Below are positions 29,691 through 42,190 of a DNA stretch of 64,000 nucleotides, piece after piece. Within the stretch, counting starts at the first letter, position 1. Each line of letters opens with the position of its first letter. The DNA is from Azorinus chamasolen (taxonomy: Eukaryota > Mollusca > Bivalvia > Cardiida > Solecurtidae). A program made the position numbers and the translations under genes. Where the stretch lies: NCBI GenBank assembly GCA_963576725.1, contig OY755246.1:72160371-72224370 (forward strand). Direction: 5' to 3'. The notes below the pieces were generated by a model. That model saw nothing but the letters and a program-made list of their open reading frames with translations. It did not search any database and was not told the DNA's origin.

Positions 29691-32190
29691 ACCTTACTGG
29701 ACAGATGAGGTCAAGGTCGCACATAACTTTCAGAGAATGAAACGTTGTAAATGGTTGTCAGAAGGCAGGCCTAGAGGGAATGAATTTCAATCTTATAGAG
29801 AATATAAAGAGGCGAAAGCAGGATTTAGAAGATGTCAAAATAGCGCTAAACATGTCGTAGACAAAAAGTATTTTGATATCCTTAATGACGCAGCAGACTG
29901 TGACATGCGACTCTTTTGGTGCTTATTAAACAAGCGAAGACGGAACAGATCCTCGAATCTCGTGACATGCATTTCTGAAAATGGCGTTCTTATTGACGAC
30001 CCCGAATTGATATCTAACGCGTTTTCAAAGCATTACTCGAAATTGTTCATACCGAAAGAAAATTCATGTTTTGATGATACATTCAAGGCAAGAGTTGAAA
30101 GATTTGTAGAGCAGTGCAGTAATTCAGAAGGCACCGTCAACCATAGCCCGACATATCCCTGTTTAACTATTAATGAAATTGAAAGGTCTTGCAAGAACCT
30201 AAAGTTAGGCAAAGCACCAGGGAACGACGGTATTGTGAATGAACACATAAAATATGGTGGCAATATAGTTGTAAGACATCTCTATATTCTTTTCAATTCA
30301 ATGTTAAGAAAGGGGTACATACCGTCCGTATTTAAGACGGGTGTTATTATACCTATCTTAAAGGAAGGTAACCCCAAAGACCAGGCGTCTAGTTACATAT
30401 CTGTCACATTACTACCAGTGATACTGAAGCTATTTGAGTCTATCATTAAAAACAGGTTAGACGATTTAACTAGCATTTTGCCATCGCCATTTCCTAATCT
30501 GCAGCAAAACGGTTACCAGAAACAGTTAGGATCGTTAACACCGTCCTTCAATCTGCAGGAGACAATACTCTATAACAGGGAACTTGGTAGGGACACATAC
30601 GTTGCATTTCTAGACGCCTCAAATGCTTTTGATCATGTTTGGCATGCTGGTTTGTTTGAAAAGTTACATGACTTTGTTATAACTGGGTCTATTTTTAACG
30701 TTATTCGAGACAGTTATACTAACATACAAAGTCAGGTTCTTGTAAACGGAACCATATCCAATGCATTTCCCGTAAAACAGGGGATCGGACAGGGTGGTGT
30801 GTTATCGAGTTGGTTGTACCTCCTCTACATAAATGAATTGCTTAACGAATTAGAAGGTAGTAGATTAGGCACAAGCGTAGGTGATATGCAAACCAGGAAC
30901 CCTGTCCTAGCTGATGACCTTTCAGTCGTCAGTAACAATTTGACTAACTTAAGCAAAATGCTAGGTATCGTGTATCTATATTCCAGGAAATGGAGGTTTT
31001 CTTTTAACGAAAACAGATGTGTGGTTATGAAGTTTTCGTAATCAAAAGCTAACAGTGTACCTGGAAACAGCGCGACTTTAGGTTCCTTCAATATACCCAG
31101 ATCTGATGCAGTTAAACACGTAGGCATCCAGCTGACATAGTCTTTGTCCAATTCCTTAATGGTTCAGAAACGTTGTGAAAAGGGACGCACCTCTTTATTT
31201 TCTATACTGGCAGTTGATGCCGATCGCTTGTTTATTGACCCTGTTATCCTGAAATCCCTAATTGAGAAGGTCACACTACCGAAAGTGTTGTTTGGTTGTG
31301 AACTTTGGCATTCTCTATCGGCCGGGGACATTTACAGTTTAGAAAAGGTTAAGCGCCTGTGTGCCAAAGCCGTACAGAAACTTCCACAGAGAACCAGAAC
31401 AGACATGACTCTACCGATGCTGGGCTGGTTACCTATGGAAGCAGAAATACACAGACGGAAACTTTGTTTTCTCCAAAAACTATGCACTATGCCTGCACAT
31501 ACTAGTATGCTATGCAAAAGAGTTTTTAGTTTTAGGCTTAATTTGTTTTTAACAAGAATGGCTTTGAATGGCAACATACGGCAAATGGGTTTCATTGCAG
31601 ATGTATTTACCATATTAAGTAAGTACAACATCGTATCTCATTTACACAGTTATGCAGAATATGGCGTTTTCCCAGTAAATATTCTTGGAAAAGAACTGTT
31701 AATAATGCGATTACCGAATTTCACAACACACTGTGGCTTCAATGCACATCGGTAGACAGTGATTTCTGCAGATTTCGAAGTCTTCACTTTGGTATCACTC
31801 TCGCAGACGTGTGGAGACTTCAACAAAACGTCATTAGTCAGAACAATAGATACCTAATCGCGCGAATTTGGACGTACGTAGAGTACAAGGACTTCATCTG
31901 CGCTTTATGCAATTCTCAAACCCGCGACTTGTGCAAACGTTATTACAGAGTGCCAATCCATCGAAAGTGACAGGAACTTTATTTTTGATTTTATTAGCTA
32001 CCACTTCTCACCTACCATTAGAGCCTCGCGCCAGAGCAACTCTGAAATGCTATTGCAAATAATGCTTGTTAGTATGGTCTATACACATTATACTGATGAC
32101 ACCTATTATGAAAATGCAATTCGCTTATTCATCCCTTTTGTCGTTAAAACCCTAAAACTGTATCACAGACGTTACGGGCTTATTCACTGA
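29684..32190 (+). pseudogene. LINE-B ORF2 reverse transcriptase and C-terminal region
   Basis: Starts KPYWTDEVK, then RT motifs LGKAPGNDGI, FKTGVIIPILKEGN, VAFLDASNAFDHVW, VKQGIGQGGVLS, LADDLSVV and the block YSRKWRFSFNENRCVVM. Nonsense codons TAA at 31039-31041 and TAG at 31138-31140 interrupt an otherwise continuous frame, which then runs to about 31690. After a frameshift it reads TEFHNTLWLQCTSVDSDFCR and onward to YLIARIWTYVEYKDFICALC, the first half of the C-terminal Cys/His motif. A further frameshift at about 31935 leads to VITEC and the end at 32190. The order matches the LINE-A C terminus throughout. Confidence 0.85.
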
Positions 32191-32229
32191 TGTGAATATA
32201 TAACTATAACAGGCATAATAAACTATCGT

Positions 32230-32270
32230 TTTTCCACCTCTCTGGTTTCGTTTCGTTTTGAGGTGGAAAA
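32230..32270 (+). repeat. stem-loop in LINE-B 3' UTR
   Basis: TTTTCCACCTC and GAGGTGGAAAA, 11 perfect base pairs across a 19-base T/G-rich loop, 40 bases past the ORF2 stop. 3' stem-loops can serve as reverse-transcriptase recognition sites in LINEs; use here is inferred. Confidence 0.6.
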
Positions 32271-32522
32271 CAAGCGAAAATACAGCGTGCTCAGACAAAT
32301 TCATTTGTTGATGGTCCAGGTCAAGATATCACAATTCCTTAAAGTTTTAAAAGGAGTTGAGGCGTCTTCACTTCAAACCATCGGTACTTGAAAGCCCTAT
32401 GCTATTTAATCATGTGATAAGCACGTTGCATTCTGCATTCCTTCGCCATCTCTATTACTTTCTATCTAATAATCTTCAATTGTTACTATGTTATCAAATC
32501 TCTGTAAAGAGGAAATAAAACG

Positions 32523-32807
32523 TATATATATATGTATGTATATGTTTCTGGTTTATTCAACTGACACAACGCGTGTCTTATTGGATTATCACAAACAACA
32601 TACACACGCGTGTCATTAATTGGATTATCACACTTACCGAAAGACACATGCGTGCCTTTAATTGCCATTAACTAAGCGCCAATGTCACTTAATCTAAATT
32701 CGAGCTGAGCATAAACTATAGCTAATACACTGCCGAATTTCCAACTGACCAACTATATGTGGGCCGGTTTGACTTGGGACCGATTCGACTGTAATACAGG
32801 CAGGGAA
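32523..32807 (+). repeat. direct repeat downstream of LINE-B
   Basis: About 285 bp, collinear with 28195-28491, with scattered substitutions and small indels (for example the shortened CATACACACGCGTG...ATTAATTGG block). It begins with the right half of the diverged palindrome and ends ACAGGCAGGGAA. Confidence 0.85.
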
Positions 32808-34860
32808 TCCTCTCAATTATGTGTTATTCTCGCCTGCCCTAGACAAAACAAGCCTTCTTTTCAAATACAAAGTGATGAATAAATCAATTCGGTATACTAT
32901 TCATACATATAGTTTGAATTATCCGAATTTCCTGAATGTCCGGATGCATGCAGTTGTAATTAAAAACTAAACATTTTCAGACCCAGAATTCCACTTACCA
33001 CAGCTTGAGAAACTGGCTTGTGGTCTTTGTGGTTGATATGATTGATCCACAGCAATCAAATTTCTTCATTGCGAGGATTGGCGTACATTTCATAAGGACA
33101 GTCTTTATACAGAAGTCCTTTACTGCTTCACCAATGATAAAGTTTCTTCTGAGTTCGGACTACATTGCAGGACCGGTTACGGCAAAAGTGCACCAGGACC
33201 GTGGACGGGTGCACCGAAAATCTTCTGATTGTTAACAGTTATTGCAGTGAAAGGCAGCACATTATTTCCCAGAACTAGACTTTCGTATGGCATTATGACT
33301 TATTAAGTATATTCAAAATTCTGAAACAAATCCACGCAATCCGAAATCAAACTTAGCAATCGACAGTGATCTCCCCTAATCGCTACTGAAGAGTAAAACA
33401 CGCATGCGCATTATCATGTTTCCGGCAAAGCTGAAAGAAGCTGGGCCGCGGTATAGCGATATAAATATAGTTTTGTGTTTGTGTGATCCTATTATATTGC
33501 AACACACTGCATGTTTGGTTATCGACCCTTTTACAGTCGGTAGCTACGCTTCCCTCTTTGCTTGCGCGATGACAGGCCGAGGGTAGTACTCTATGATGGT
33601 ATACTCTTAAACTTGGATACAGGAGGAGCTTACCAGACTCATGTATTATTTTTTCCCTGTCGTGCCCTTAACGGCTTGCCTGCAGGTGCTCTGACTTCAG
33701 CAAAGTCATTGAGTACATATTTGACGGATTGTCACAGTTATTATGCTATGTTTTACATGTTGTCCTGTGTTCACCGTCGTCTATGTTGTGGGTAAGTCCA
33801 GCGGGGATACCTTTATTTACAATATTTGTAAAGCTAGGGTGACTTTGAGAGAAGTGTGAGGTTAGGACGTCCGTAAACCGGTTTAAACCCCCAGTGGTGT
33901 TTTTGCTGCTGACCGTGCCAAGGCGGTACTCTCTTTGTCACCCTTCCTTTTGTTTGCCTTGCGTCTTTGTGCTTGTGGTTTGTTCATGTTGTGGAACGTT
34001 TGTCCCTGTTTCTTGTGTGTCTTTTGGTGTTTTCTGTTTTCATTTCGTGTGTGTGCGTGTGCGTTTGGGTGTGTGGTTGTGTGTGTGTGTGTGTGTGTGT
34101 GTGTGTCATGCTGTCTATCGGTGTTTTGGTGGTGGTTGCGTCTTGCATGTGGCTTTGCCTGCTTGACTTTACTACTTTTCCATTCACTGTTATATCAAGA
34201 TTCTATTCATACACAATCAGTCACGATTTACACGATCAGTCGCGCTACCGACTTGAGATTTCATGGGATAAGGACGAGGTTGGGTACCCGTAAACCAGGT
34301 TTAAGTCCCCCAGTAGCTTATTTTGGTTGCTGGCCGTTCCAAGGCGGCACTCCTGCTTTCAGCCTACGGTCAATTTTGTTGTTTAATATGCTTAATGTTT
34401 AATGTGTTTCGTCTTGATATGCGTCCTGTTATGTTTTGTCTTGTGGCTTTACCGTTTCTTGTTTGATGGTGTTTGGTGCGGTGTCATTTCGTGTGTGGCT
34501 CTCCCTGTTTGACTATTTTTCCATATTCTGCAAGGCAGGACCGACATATTCAATTATGTGATATCAAAGTACACTACTTTGAGGCGCGGTTGATTACTAC
34601 TGCGCAATTAAATATGGGGGAAATCCATAGGCATTCGGTTCATAAAATTTGTCTGAAATGAGTTAACATACATGTATACCTAAATTGACGTTTTGTAACG
34701 TTTGGACCCGAAAAATAAAGTTTGGGGCGTTTTGAGACAAAGCTGAAATTTCGTATATTCTATGTTAGAGAATCTACAGAGAATATACAAAATTTCAGCT
34801 TTGTTTCATGAGCCGAATACCTGTGTGGAAATCCAAGGATAGCTATAGATAGGGCCAACT
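32808..34860. other. gene-free stretch
   Basis: No supported gene. It contains the paired repeat at 33859-34354 and a (GT)n tract. A near-palindrome at about 34742-34805 has arms around GAGACAAAGCTGAAATTTCGTATATTCT and the approximate reverse complement ending AAATTTCAGCTTTGTTTC. Confidence 0.4.
33859..34354 (+). repeat. two diverged copies of a ~80-bp repeat around a (GT)n tract
   Basis: 33859-33934 and 34269-34354 share TAGGACG/AGGACGAGG, CCCGTAAACC, GGTTTAA, CCCCCAGT, TTGCTG, CCGTKCCAAGGCGG and ACTC. They flank a CT/GT-rich segment with a perfect (GT)n run at 34078-34106. They could be remnants of a SINE family; no Pol III box is clear. Confidence 0.6.
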
Positions 34861-35354
34861 ACGTTGACCCCATCAAAAATAATCTTTTTAGAGGACTATT
34901 AGATCATACTACATACCAAATATCAAAGGTCTAGGCCTTACAGTTTCAGAGAAGATTTATTTTTAAAGATGTTCCTATGAAAAACTGATAAGCCCTTGGG
35001 CAGGGCCATTTTTGGTCCAGGGGTCATAATTTGAACAATCTTTGTAGAGGACCATAAGGTCATAGTACATACCAAATATCAAAGGTCTTGGCCTTGCAGT
35101 TTCAGAGAAGATTTTTAAAGATTTTCCTATGAAAAACTGATAAGCCATGAGGCAGAGCCATTTTTGGCCCGGGGGTCATAATTTGATCAAATTTTGTAGA
35201 GGACCATTAGATCATGCTACATGTATATACCAAATATCAAAGGTCTAGATCTTACAGTTTCAGAGAAGATTTTTAAAGATTTTCCTATGAAAAACTGATA
35301 CCAAATACCAAAGGTCTAGGCCTTACAGTTTCAGAGAAGACTTTTTCCTATGAA

Positions 35355-36431
35355 CAAGAGGGATATGATGGCTCTGATATCGCTCACCAGACAATCAGAG
35401 GAGAAGATTTTTAAAGTTTTCACTATGTTCTATAGAAAACTGGCCATCCCTGGGGTGGGGCTTTATTTCTTAGCATGACTTGACTGAAATTAGTACACAG
35501 TTTGGATTCTGATCTGACGCATACCTGTATGTAATTTCATATGTGGTTTGTACATGACTTAATTGTAAGATTGATATGCATTAACCCTTTCCTCCATAAA
35601 ACGCCTTTCTACGCCTCTGTAATAGTCATTTTATGAAACCATTGTGATAAATAGAGCATTTGCTCCATAGGAGTAAATGCTCTATTTATCACAATGGTTT
35701 CAAATCTACACAATTCTGAATGTTTCCTTTTCTCTAATTAATGCTCCTTATCAGTAGATTTATTCAAAGAGGTAGGATCTGAAAATAGCCTATGAGGGAA
35801 TGGGTTAAAAACAGTGTGAACAGACAGACACTAATTCTGAAGCAGACAACTTTATAGAGTTTTGACAAGGAACTTGACCTCTCCAGTGATTGCATAATAC
35901 AGACTGAGTATCTGGAGTCCTTCTAGCACAGGGGAACCTTTATAGTGTAAAAGTCTATTTTAAAGTATAACCATCAGGGCAGGGCCAATTTTAACCTCAG
36001 AACTATGATATTAACAAAGTTCAATAAGGTATACTAAGTAAATCTATACACCAAATATCTAAGCTCTGTGACATGTAGTTTTTGAGAAGAAGATTTTTAA
36101 AGTTTTCCCCATGTCTAACCTATGTGAACCCAGCATTCTGCTACTTGTATAGAAAACAGAACAACAATCACCTAGAGAAAACTGGCCACCCCTGGGACCG
36201 TTGCGGGGCCAATTTTGACTCCAGGGACATAATTTATATAACTTTTGTAGAGGACCTATAGGTGATGCTATGTGCCAAAGATGAAAGCTGAGAACCCTGC
36301 AGATTCAGAGGAGAAGACTTTTAACTGTTCAAATTGTTGACGACGCACGTCGCACACCGCACAACAAACGCCGACAGACATCAGGCGATCACAAAAGCTC
36401 ACCCTGAGCACTTTGTGCTCTAGTGAGCTAA
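35355..36431 (+). mobile_element. family-1 HINE-like element containing one MITE-B
   Basis: Starts CAAGAGGG, then ATCGCTCACC. It ends GACAGACATCAGGCGATCAC, then the GAGCAC-TTT-GTGCTC stem and AGTGAGCTAA. The flanks join as CCTATGAA|AAACTTATAAG, matching the uninterrupted monomer CCTATGAAAAACTGATAAG, so the ends are fixed to within an A-run. A TTAA-bounded MITE-B (35581-35808) lies inside. Confidence 0.8.
35581..35808 (+). mobile_element. MITE-B, reference copy
   Basis: 228 bp from TTAACCCTTTCC to GGAATGGGTTAA, with a near-perfect hairpin at 35636-35700 (arms AAACCATTGTGATAAATAGA... and reverse complement, TAGG-type loop). TTAA at both ends looks like a duplicated TTAA target. Confidence 0.85.
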
Positions 36432-38656
36432 AAACTTATAAGCCCTTGGGCGGGCCATTTTTAGTCCGGGGTCATAATGTGAATAATAATTCGTCCCCCC
36501 CTAGCCACTGATGCTTGTGACAAAATTTGGTTAAAATCGGGCTAGCGGGTTCAGAGGAGATGTCATTTGAAATTGTGGCCGGACGGATCGCGGTCACAAT
36601 AGCTCATCCTGAGCTGAAGGCTCAGGTGAGCTAAAAATGCGGAAACCGCATTAAAGCCGGATTTGTTTGTGTTGACCTTGACCCAATTTCATGTATCCTT
36701 GTATCAACTGGAAGGTCTTCACCCAAGCTGTCTGCATACCAAATATAAATTGTCTAGTCCATGTAGTTCAGAAGTTATAACAACATTTTAATGACAACCA
36801 ATGGTTCAAAATAGTGACATTGATCTGATTTCAGGTATCTTTATGTCATCCTTAAGGTCCTTATCAAAGCTATCTGAATACCAAAGGTGAATTGCCTAGC
36901 ACTTGTGGATCAGAAGTTATAGCAAAATGTTAAAGGGCCAGAATGGGCCTGAAGCGCTCACCAGACAACCAGAGTAGAAGATTTTCAAAGTTTTCACTAT
37001 ATGTTTCTATAGAAAACTAGCCGATTTTGACCCCAGGGGAATAATTTAGAAAAACTTGTAGGGGACCTGAACATGATGCTATGAGCCAAATATGAAAGCT
37101 GAGATTAACCTTCCAGTTTCGGAGCAGAAGATTTTCAAAGTTTTCTCAATATGTTTCTATTGAAAACTGCCCACCCCTGGGGCGGGGCCAATTTTGACCC
37201 CAGGACCATAATTTATATAACTTTGGTAGAGGACCTGAACATGATGCTCTGTGCCAAATATGAAAGCTGAGAGCCTTCCAGTTTCAGAGGAAAAGATTTT
37301 CAAAGATTTCACTATTTGTTTCTATTGAAAACGAGGCATCCCTGAGGCGGGGCCAATTTTGACCCCGGGTCCATAATTTATATAACTTTTGTAGAGGACC
37401 TGAACATGATGCTATGTGCCAAATATGAAAGCTGAGAGCTTTCCAGTTTCAGAGGAGAAGATTTTCAAAGATTTCACTATTTGTTTCTATTGAAAACTGC
37501 CCACCCCTGGGGCGGGGCCAATTTTGACCCCGAGACCATAATTTATATAACTTTTGTAGACGACCTGAACATGATGCTATGTGCCAAATATGAAAGCTGA
37601 GAGCCTTTTAGTTTCAGAGAAAAAGATTTTCAAAGATCTCACTATTTGTTTCTATTGAAAACTGCCCATCCCTGAGGCGGGGCCAATTTTGACCCCGGGT
37701 CCATAATTTATATAACTTTAGTAGAGGACCTGAACATGATGCTATGTGCCAAATATGAAAGCTGAGAACCTTCCAGTTTCAGAGAAGAAGATTTTCAAAG
37801 ATTTCACAATTTGTTTCTATTGAAAACTGCCCACCCCTGGGGCGGGGCCAATTTTGACCCCCAGGGCCGTAATTTATATATCTTTTGTAGACGACCTGAA
37901 CATGATGCTATGTGCCAAATATGAAAGCTGAGAACCTTCCAGTTTCAGAGAAGATTTTCAAAGATTTCACTATTTGTTTCTATTGAAAACTGCACACCCC
38001 TGGGGCGGGGCCAATATTTATATAACTTTTGTGGAGGACCTGAACATGATGATATGTGCCAAATATGAAAGCTAGGCGCCTTCCAGTTTCAGAGAAGAAG
38101 AATTTCAAAGATTTCACTATTTGTTTCTATTGAAAACTGCCCGCCCCTGGGGCGGGGCCAATTTTGACCCTGGGGCCATAATTTATATAACTTATGTAGA
38201 GGACCTGAACATGATGCTATGTTCCAAATATGAAAGCTGAGAACCTTCCAGTTTCAGAGGAGAAGATTTTCAAAGATTTCACTATTTGTTTCTATTGAAA
38301 ACTGCCCACCCCTGGGGCGGGGCCAATTTTGACCCTGGGGCCATAATTTATATAACTTTTGTAGAGGTCCTGAACATGATGCTATGTGCCAAATATGAAA
38401 GCTGAGAACCTTCCAGTTTCAGAGGAGAAGATTTTCAAAGATTTCACTATTTGTTTCTATTGAAAACTGCCCACCCCTGGGGCGGGGCCAATTTTGACCC
38501 CTGGGGCCATAATTTATATAACTTTTGTAGAGGTCCTGAACATGATGCTATGTGCCAAATATGAAAGCTGAGAACCTTCCAGTTTCAGAGGAGAAGATTT
38601 TCAAAGTTTGCACTATATGATTCTATTGAAAACTGCCCACCCCTGGGGCGGGGCCA

Positions 38657-39949
38657 ATTTATGTATGGGGAGACATATTGTTTTTGCCAGAGTTGTCTGT
38701 CTGTCCGTCCGTCCGTCCGTCTGTCTGTCCGTCACAAACTTGTGTCGTGTGTATCTCTGAAACCAGTAGGGCTAGAGTCACCAAACTTCACAGGAATGTT
38801 CACCAGCATGAGATGTTGTGCACCTGGGTTTTTTGAATTGTCTCCCCCTTATAACTTTGGAGTTATTGCCCCTGATGACTTAAAATTAGAAAAACTTTGT
38901 GTTGCGCGTATCTCTGAAACTGCTAGTACTAGAGTCACCAAACTTCACAGGAATGTTCACCAGCATGAGTTGATGTGCACCTATGAATTGTATCCCCCTG
39001 ATAATTCTTGAGTTATTGCCTCTGATATGAACACTTAAATTTATACAAACTTTGTGTCGCGCGTATCTCTGAAACCAGTAGGGCTAGAGTCATCAAACTT
39101 CACAGGATTGTTCACTAGCATGAGTTGTTGTGCACCTGGGATTTATGAATTGTCTCCCCCAGTTAATTTTGGAGTTACTGCCCCTGATGACTTAAAATTA
39201 GACAAACTTTACTTAGTGTGGTGAATATCTCTGAAACCACTAGGGCCAGAGTCACCAAACATCACAGGAATGTTGACCAGCATGAGTTGTTGTGCACCTG
39301 GGATTTATGAATTGTCTCCCATTGAAAACTTTGGAGTTATAGCCCCTGATATGATTACTTAAAATTAGAGAAACTTTGTATCATGCATATCTTTAAATCC
39401 ACTAGGGCTAGAGTCACCAAACTTCACAGGAATGTTGACCAGCATGAGTTGTTGTGCATCTGGGTTTTTTTTAATTGTCTCCCCCAGATAATTCTTGAAT
39501 TATTGCCCCTAATATGATAAATTAAAATTAGAGAAACTTTGTGCTGCACGTATCTTTGAAACCAGTAGGGCTAGAGTCACCAAACTTCACAGGAATGTTC
39601 ACCTGCATGAGTTGTTGCGCATCTGGGGGTTTTAATTGTTCCCCCCCCCCCTGATAACTTTGGAGTTACTGCCCCTTATGACTTAAAATAAGAGAAACTT
39701 TACTTTGTGCTGTGCGCATCTCTGAAACCACTAGTACTAGAGTCACCAAACTTCACAGGAATGTTGACCAACATGTGTTGTTGTGTACCCGGGTTTTTTA
39801 ATTGTCTCCCCCTGATAATGTTGGAGTTATTGCCCCTGATGACTTAAAATTAGACCCTGATTAGTTTGGAGTTACAGACATTACACTTGTGTATTGGAAA
39901 GAGAATGGGAGGGGGAGACATCTGTTTTTGTGACAAAAACAAACCTCTA
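38657..39949 (+). mobile_element. array D element (~165-bp monomers)
   Basis: Starts near TATGGGGAGACATATTG, followed at once by a (CTGTCCGT)-type microsatellite. It has about seven to eight monomers (TCTCTGAAACCAGTAGGGCTA, GAGTCACCAAACTTCACAGG, AGCATGAGTTGTTGTGCACC, GTCTCCCCC) and ends near GGGGGAGACATCTGTTTTTG ... CCTCTAGTT. The microsatellite is on the 5' side, unlike the other families. Confidence 0.65.
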
Positions 39950-39956
39950 GTTAAAT

Positions 39957-40265
39957 CAGGGTTGCCACAAACCACAGGAAACAAAGTTCCCTGACAATTC
40001 CCTGACATTTCCCTGACATAATTTCAAATTTCCCTGACACATTTCATCGCGAAATTTGGGTCTTTCTGTCATAATTTCTGTAATACATAACGGATTTTTA
40101 AAATATATAACATTCATTCTCATGTTTTCAAAATTCCCTGACAATTCCCTGACATTTGCCTATATTTTCAAGATTCCCTGACAGTTCTCAAAATTCCCTG
40201 ACAATTCCCTGACCTTGAAATTATTTTAATTTCCCTGACTTTTCCCTGACGCGTGGCAACCCTGA
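39957..40265. mobile_element. short TIR element with TTCCCTGACA satellite core
   Basis: Termini TCAGGGTTGCCAC and GTGGCAACCCTGA form a 13-bp TIR. The interior has about a dozen copies of TTCCCTGACA and variants. CAGGG-type ends suggest hAT, and the flanks AGTTAAAT / AGTTTATA could be a diverged 8-bp duplication (6 of 8), but this is not secure. Confidence 0.7.
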
Positions 40266-41795
40266 GTTTATATAACTTTTGTAGTGGACCTGAACATGAT
40301 GAAATGTGCCAATTATGAAAGCTGAGAACCTTCTGGTTTCAGAGGAGACGATTTTCAAAGTTTTACTAATAGCTTCTATTGAAAACAAGGCACCCCTGGG
40401 GCGGGGCCAATTTTGACCCCAGGGGCATAATTTATATAAATTTTGTAGAGGGCCGGAATATGATGCTATGTGCCAAAGATGAAAGTTGAGATCCCTGTAG
40501 ATTCAGAGAAGATTTTTAAAGGTTCAAATTGTTGACGACGGACGACGAACGACGGACGCCGATGGACGACGGACAACCACAAAAGTTCACCCTGAGCACT
40601 TTGTGCTCTGGTGAGCTAAAAAAAACAGTCAAGTTGTTTCAAAATAGTGACCTTGACCCAATTTCATGTATCCTTGTATCTCCATACTATATATGAAGTG
40701 TCTAGCATATGAGGTTCAGCAGTTGAGAAAACAAGTTTTTCAATGATGGCCAACTTGTTAAAATAGTGACCTTGACCTTGACCTAATTTCAAATATCTTT
40801 ATATCAACTGAAAGGCCTTTACCTAACCATTTGTATACCAAAGATGAATTGCCTAGCATTTGTAGTTCAGGAGTTATAAGCAATGTTAAAGTTTGTTAAA
40901 AACGTGTTCGAAATAGTGACCTTGACCTGATTTCATGTATCCTTGTATCAAGTGAAAGGTCTTCACCCGAGCTATCTGCATACCAAATATGAATGGTCCA
41001 GCTTAAGTAATTAAGAAGTTATAAGCAATGTTAAAGTATTGTTAATGACATCAAAGTTTTGGAAATAGTGACCTTGACCTGTTTTCATGTATGCTTGTAT
41101 CAAGTGAAAGGCCTTTACCCAAGCTATCTGTATACCAAATATGAAGTGCCTAGCATTTGTAGTTCAGAAGTTATAGCAATGTTAAAGTTTGTTAAAAACG
41201 GCAAAGTTTTGGAAATAGTGACCTTGACCTTATTTCATGTATCCTTGCATCAAGTGAAAGGCCCTCACCCAAGCTATCTGTATACCAAATATGAATGGTC
41301 TAGCTTAAGTAATTCAGAAGTTATAAGCAATGTTAAAGTTTGTTAAAAACGGCAAAGTTTTTGAAATATTGACATTGACCTTGACCCGATTTCATGTATC
41401 CTTGTATCATGTGAAAGGCCTTCACCCAAGCTATCTGCATACCAAATACGAATGGTCTAGCTTAAGTAATTAAGAAGTTATAAGCAATGTTAAAGTTTTT
41501 GAAATAGTGACCTTGACCTGATTTCATGTATCCTTGTATAAAGCGAAAGTCCTTCACCAAAGCTATCTGTATACCAAAGATGAATTACCTAGCATTTGTA
41601 GTTCAGTAGTTAAAGCAATATTAAAGTTTGTTAAAAATGGCAAAGTTTTTGACATACTGACCTTGACCATGACCTGATTATACGTATCCTTGTATCAAGT
41701 GAAAGGCCCTCACCCAAGCTATCTGAATACCAAATATGAATGGTCTAGCTTAAGTAATTCAGAAGTTATAAGCAATGTTAAAGTTTTTTAAGCGA

Positions 41796-42190
41796 CTGCA
41801 TGCCGCCCGCCCGTCTGCTCGGTCGGTTTTCGCCAAACTATAAGCCGAGATTTTTCTCGAAAATCCTGCTAAAAATCAATCAGCTGGAAAACTATAATTG
41901 GATACACATGTCCTTTCTTTGACAAAGCATCATGTCAATATGCATTGGATTCCAGTGAGCAGTTGCTGAGAAACCGGGCGGAAAAAAGTCAACAGACTGG
42001 CCGACAGACCAAAATTCAAGGGGGCATAATTCTGTAAGGAAATAAATAAACTGTAAAACCATTATTGGATGCAAATCTCCTCTTCATGATAAAGTACCGG
42101 TATTATGTCAAGTTTCGTATGATTACAGTCAGCAGTCACTGAGAAACCGTACGGAAAAAAAGTCAACAGACAGACCTGGACATGGTGATC
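41796..42190 (+). repeat. two diverged copies of a ~170-bp unit
   Basis: Shared landmarks: AAAACTATAATTGGAT / AAAACCATTATTGGAT, CATGTCCT / AATCTCCT, CAGTGAGCAGTTGCTGAGAAACCG / CAGTCAGCAGTCACTGAGAAACCG, and GAAAAAAGTCAACAGAC. The upstream CGCCCGCCCGTCTG is microsatellite-like. Non-coding. Confidence 0.5.

Larger units (their letters stand above)
28497..32190 (+). mobile_element. LINE-B: decayed APE-type non-LTR retrotransposon
   Basis: Same clade and layout as LINE-A but a different family and the opposite orientation. ORF1 remnant at about 28500-28760 (YVGG..., frameshifted). ORF2 runs from ATG 28816 to TGA 32188-32190, with an internal deletion in the endonuclease, several frameshifts and two nonsense codons. 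A 3' UTR of ~330 bp follows, including an 11-bp stem (32230-32240 with 32260-32270). The element is enclosed by ~290-bp direct repeats. Confidence 0.88.
34862..36634 (+). mobile_element. type-I modular element, 3' part, with a nested family-1 insertion
   Basis: Monomers of about 155 bp (landmarks ACCAAATATCAAAGGTCTAG, CAGTTTCAGAGAAG, CCTATGAAAAACTGATAAGC, GGGCGGGGCC) run from about 34862. They are interrupted at 35355-36431 by another element, resume at ACTTATAAGCCC, and end in GGTCACAATAGCTCATCC, the stem CCTGAGC/GCTCAGG and GGTGAGCTAA. The 5' terminus is not recognisable. Confidence 0.7.
36932..40619 (+). mobile_element. family-1 element with long type-II monomer core
   Basis: The head GGGCCAGAATGGGCCTGAAGCGCTCACC lacks a clear CAAG start. 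Ten or more monomers of about 166 bp follow (landmarks GGGGCGGGGCCAATTTTGACC, ATAATTTATATAACTTTTGT, GACCTGAACATGATGCTATG, AAATATGAAAGCTGAGA). Then come a GACGACGGACGAC-rich tract, the GAGCAC-TTT-GTGCTC stem, and GGTGAGCTAA. Array D and a CAGGGTTGCC-ended element have inserted into one monomer near the right end. Confidence 0.75.
36636..41795 (+). repeat. array C (~150-bp monomers), split by an inserted element
   Basis: Starts with the hairpin AATGCGG-AAA-CCGCATT (36636-36652). Monomers carry GACCTTGACC, TTTCATGTATCCTTGTATCA, GTGAAAGGCC, AAGCTATCTG, ATACCAAATATGAA and AGTTATAAGCAATGTTAAAG. About two units lie at 36660-36930 and about eight at 40630-41795. Between them lies the family-1 element 36932-40619. 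Confidence 0.75.

Noticed and set aside
33894..34402. Overlapping plus-strand frames rich in C, V and F
   Set aside because: They are translations of a (GT)n tract and CT-rich DNA flanked by two repeat copies, with no domain or splice signal.
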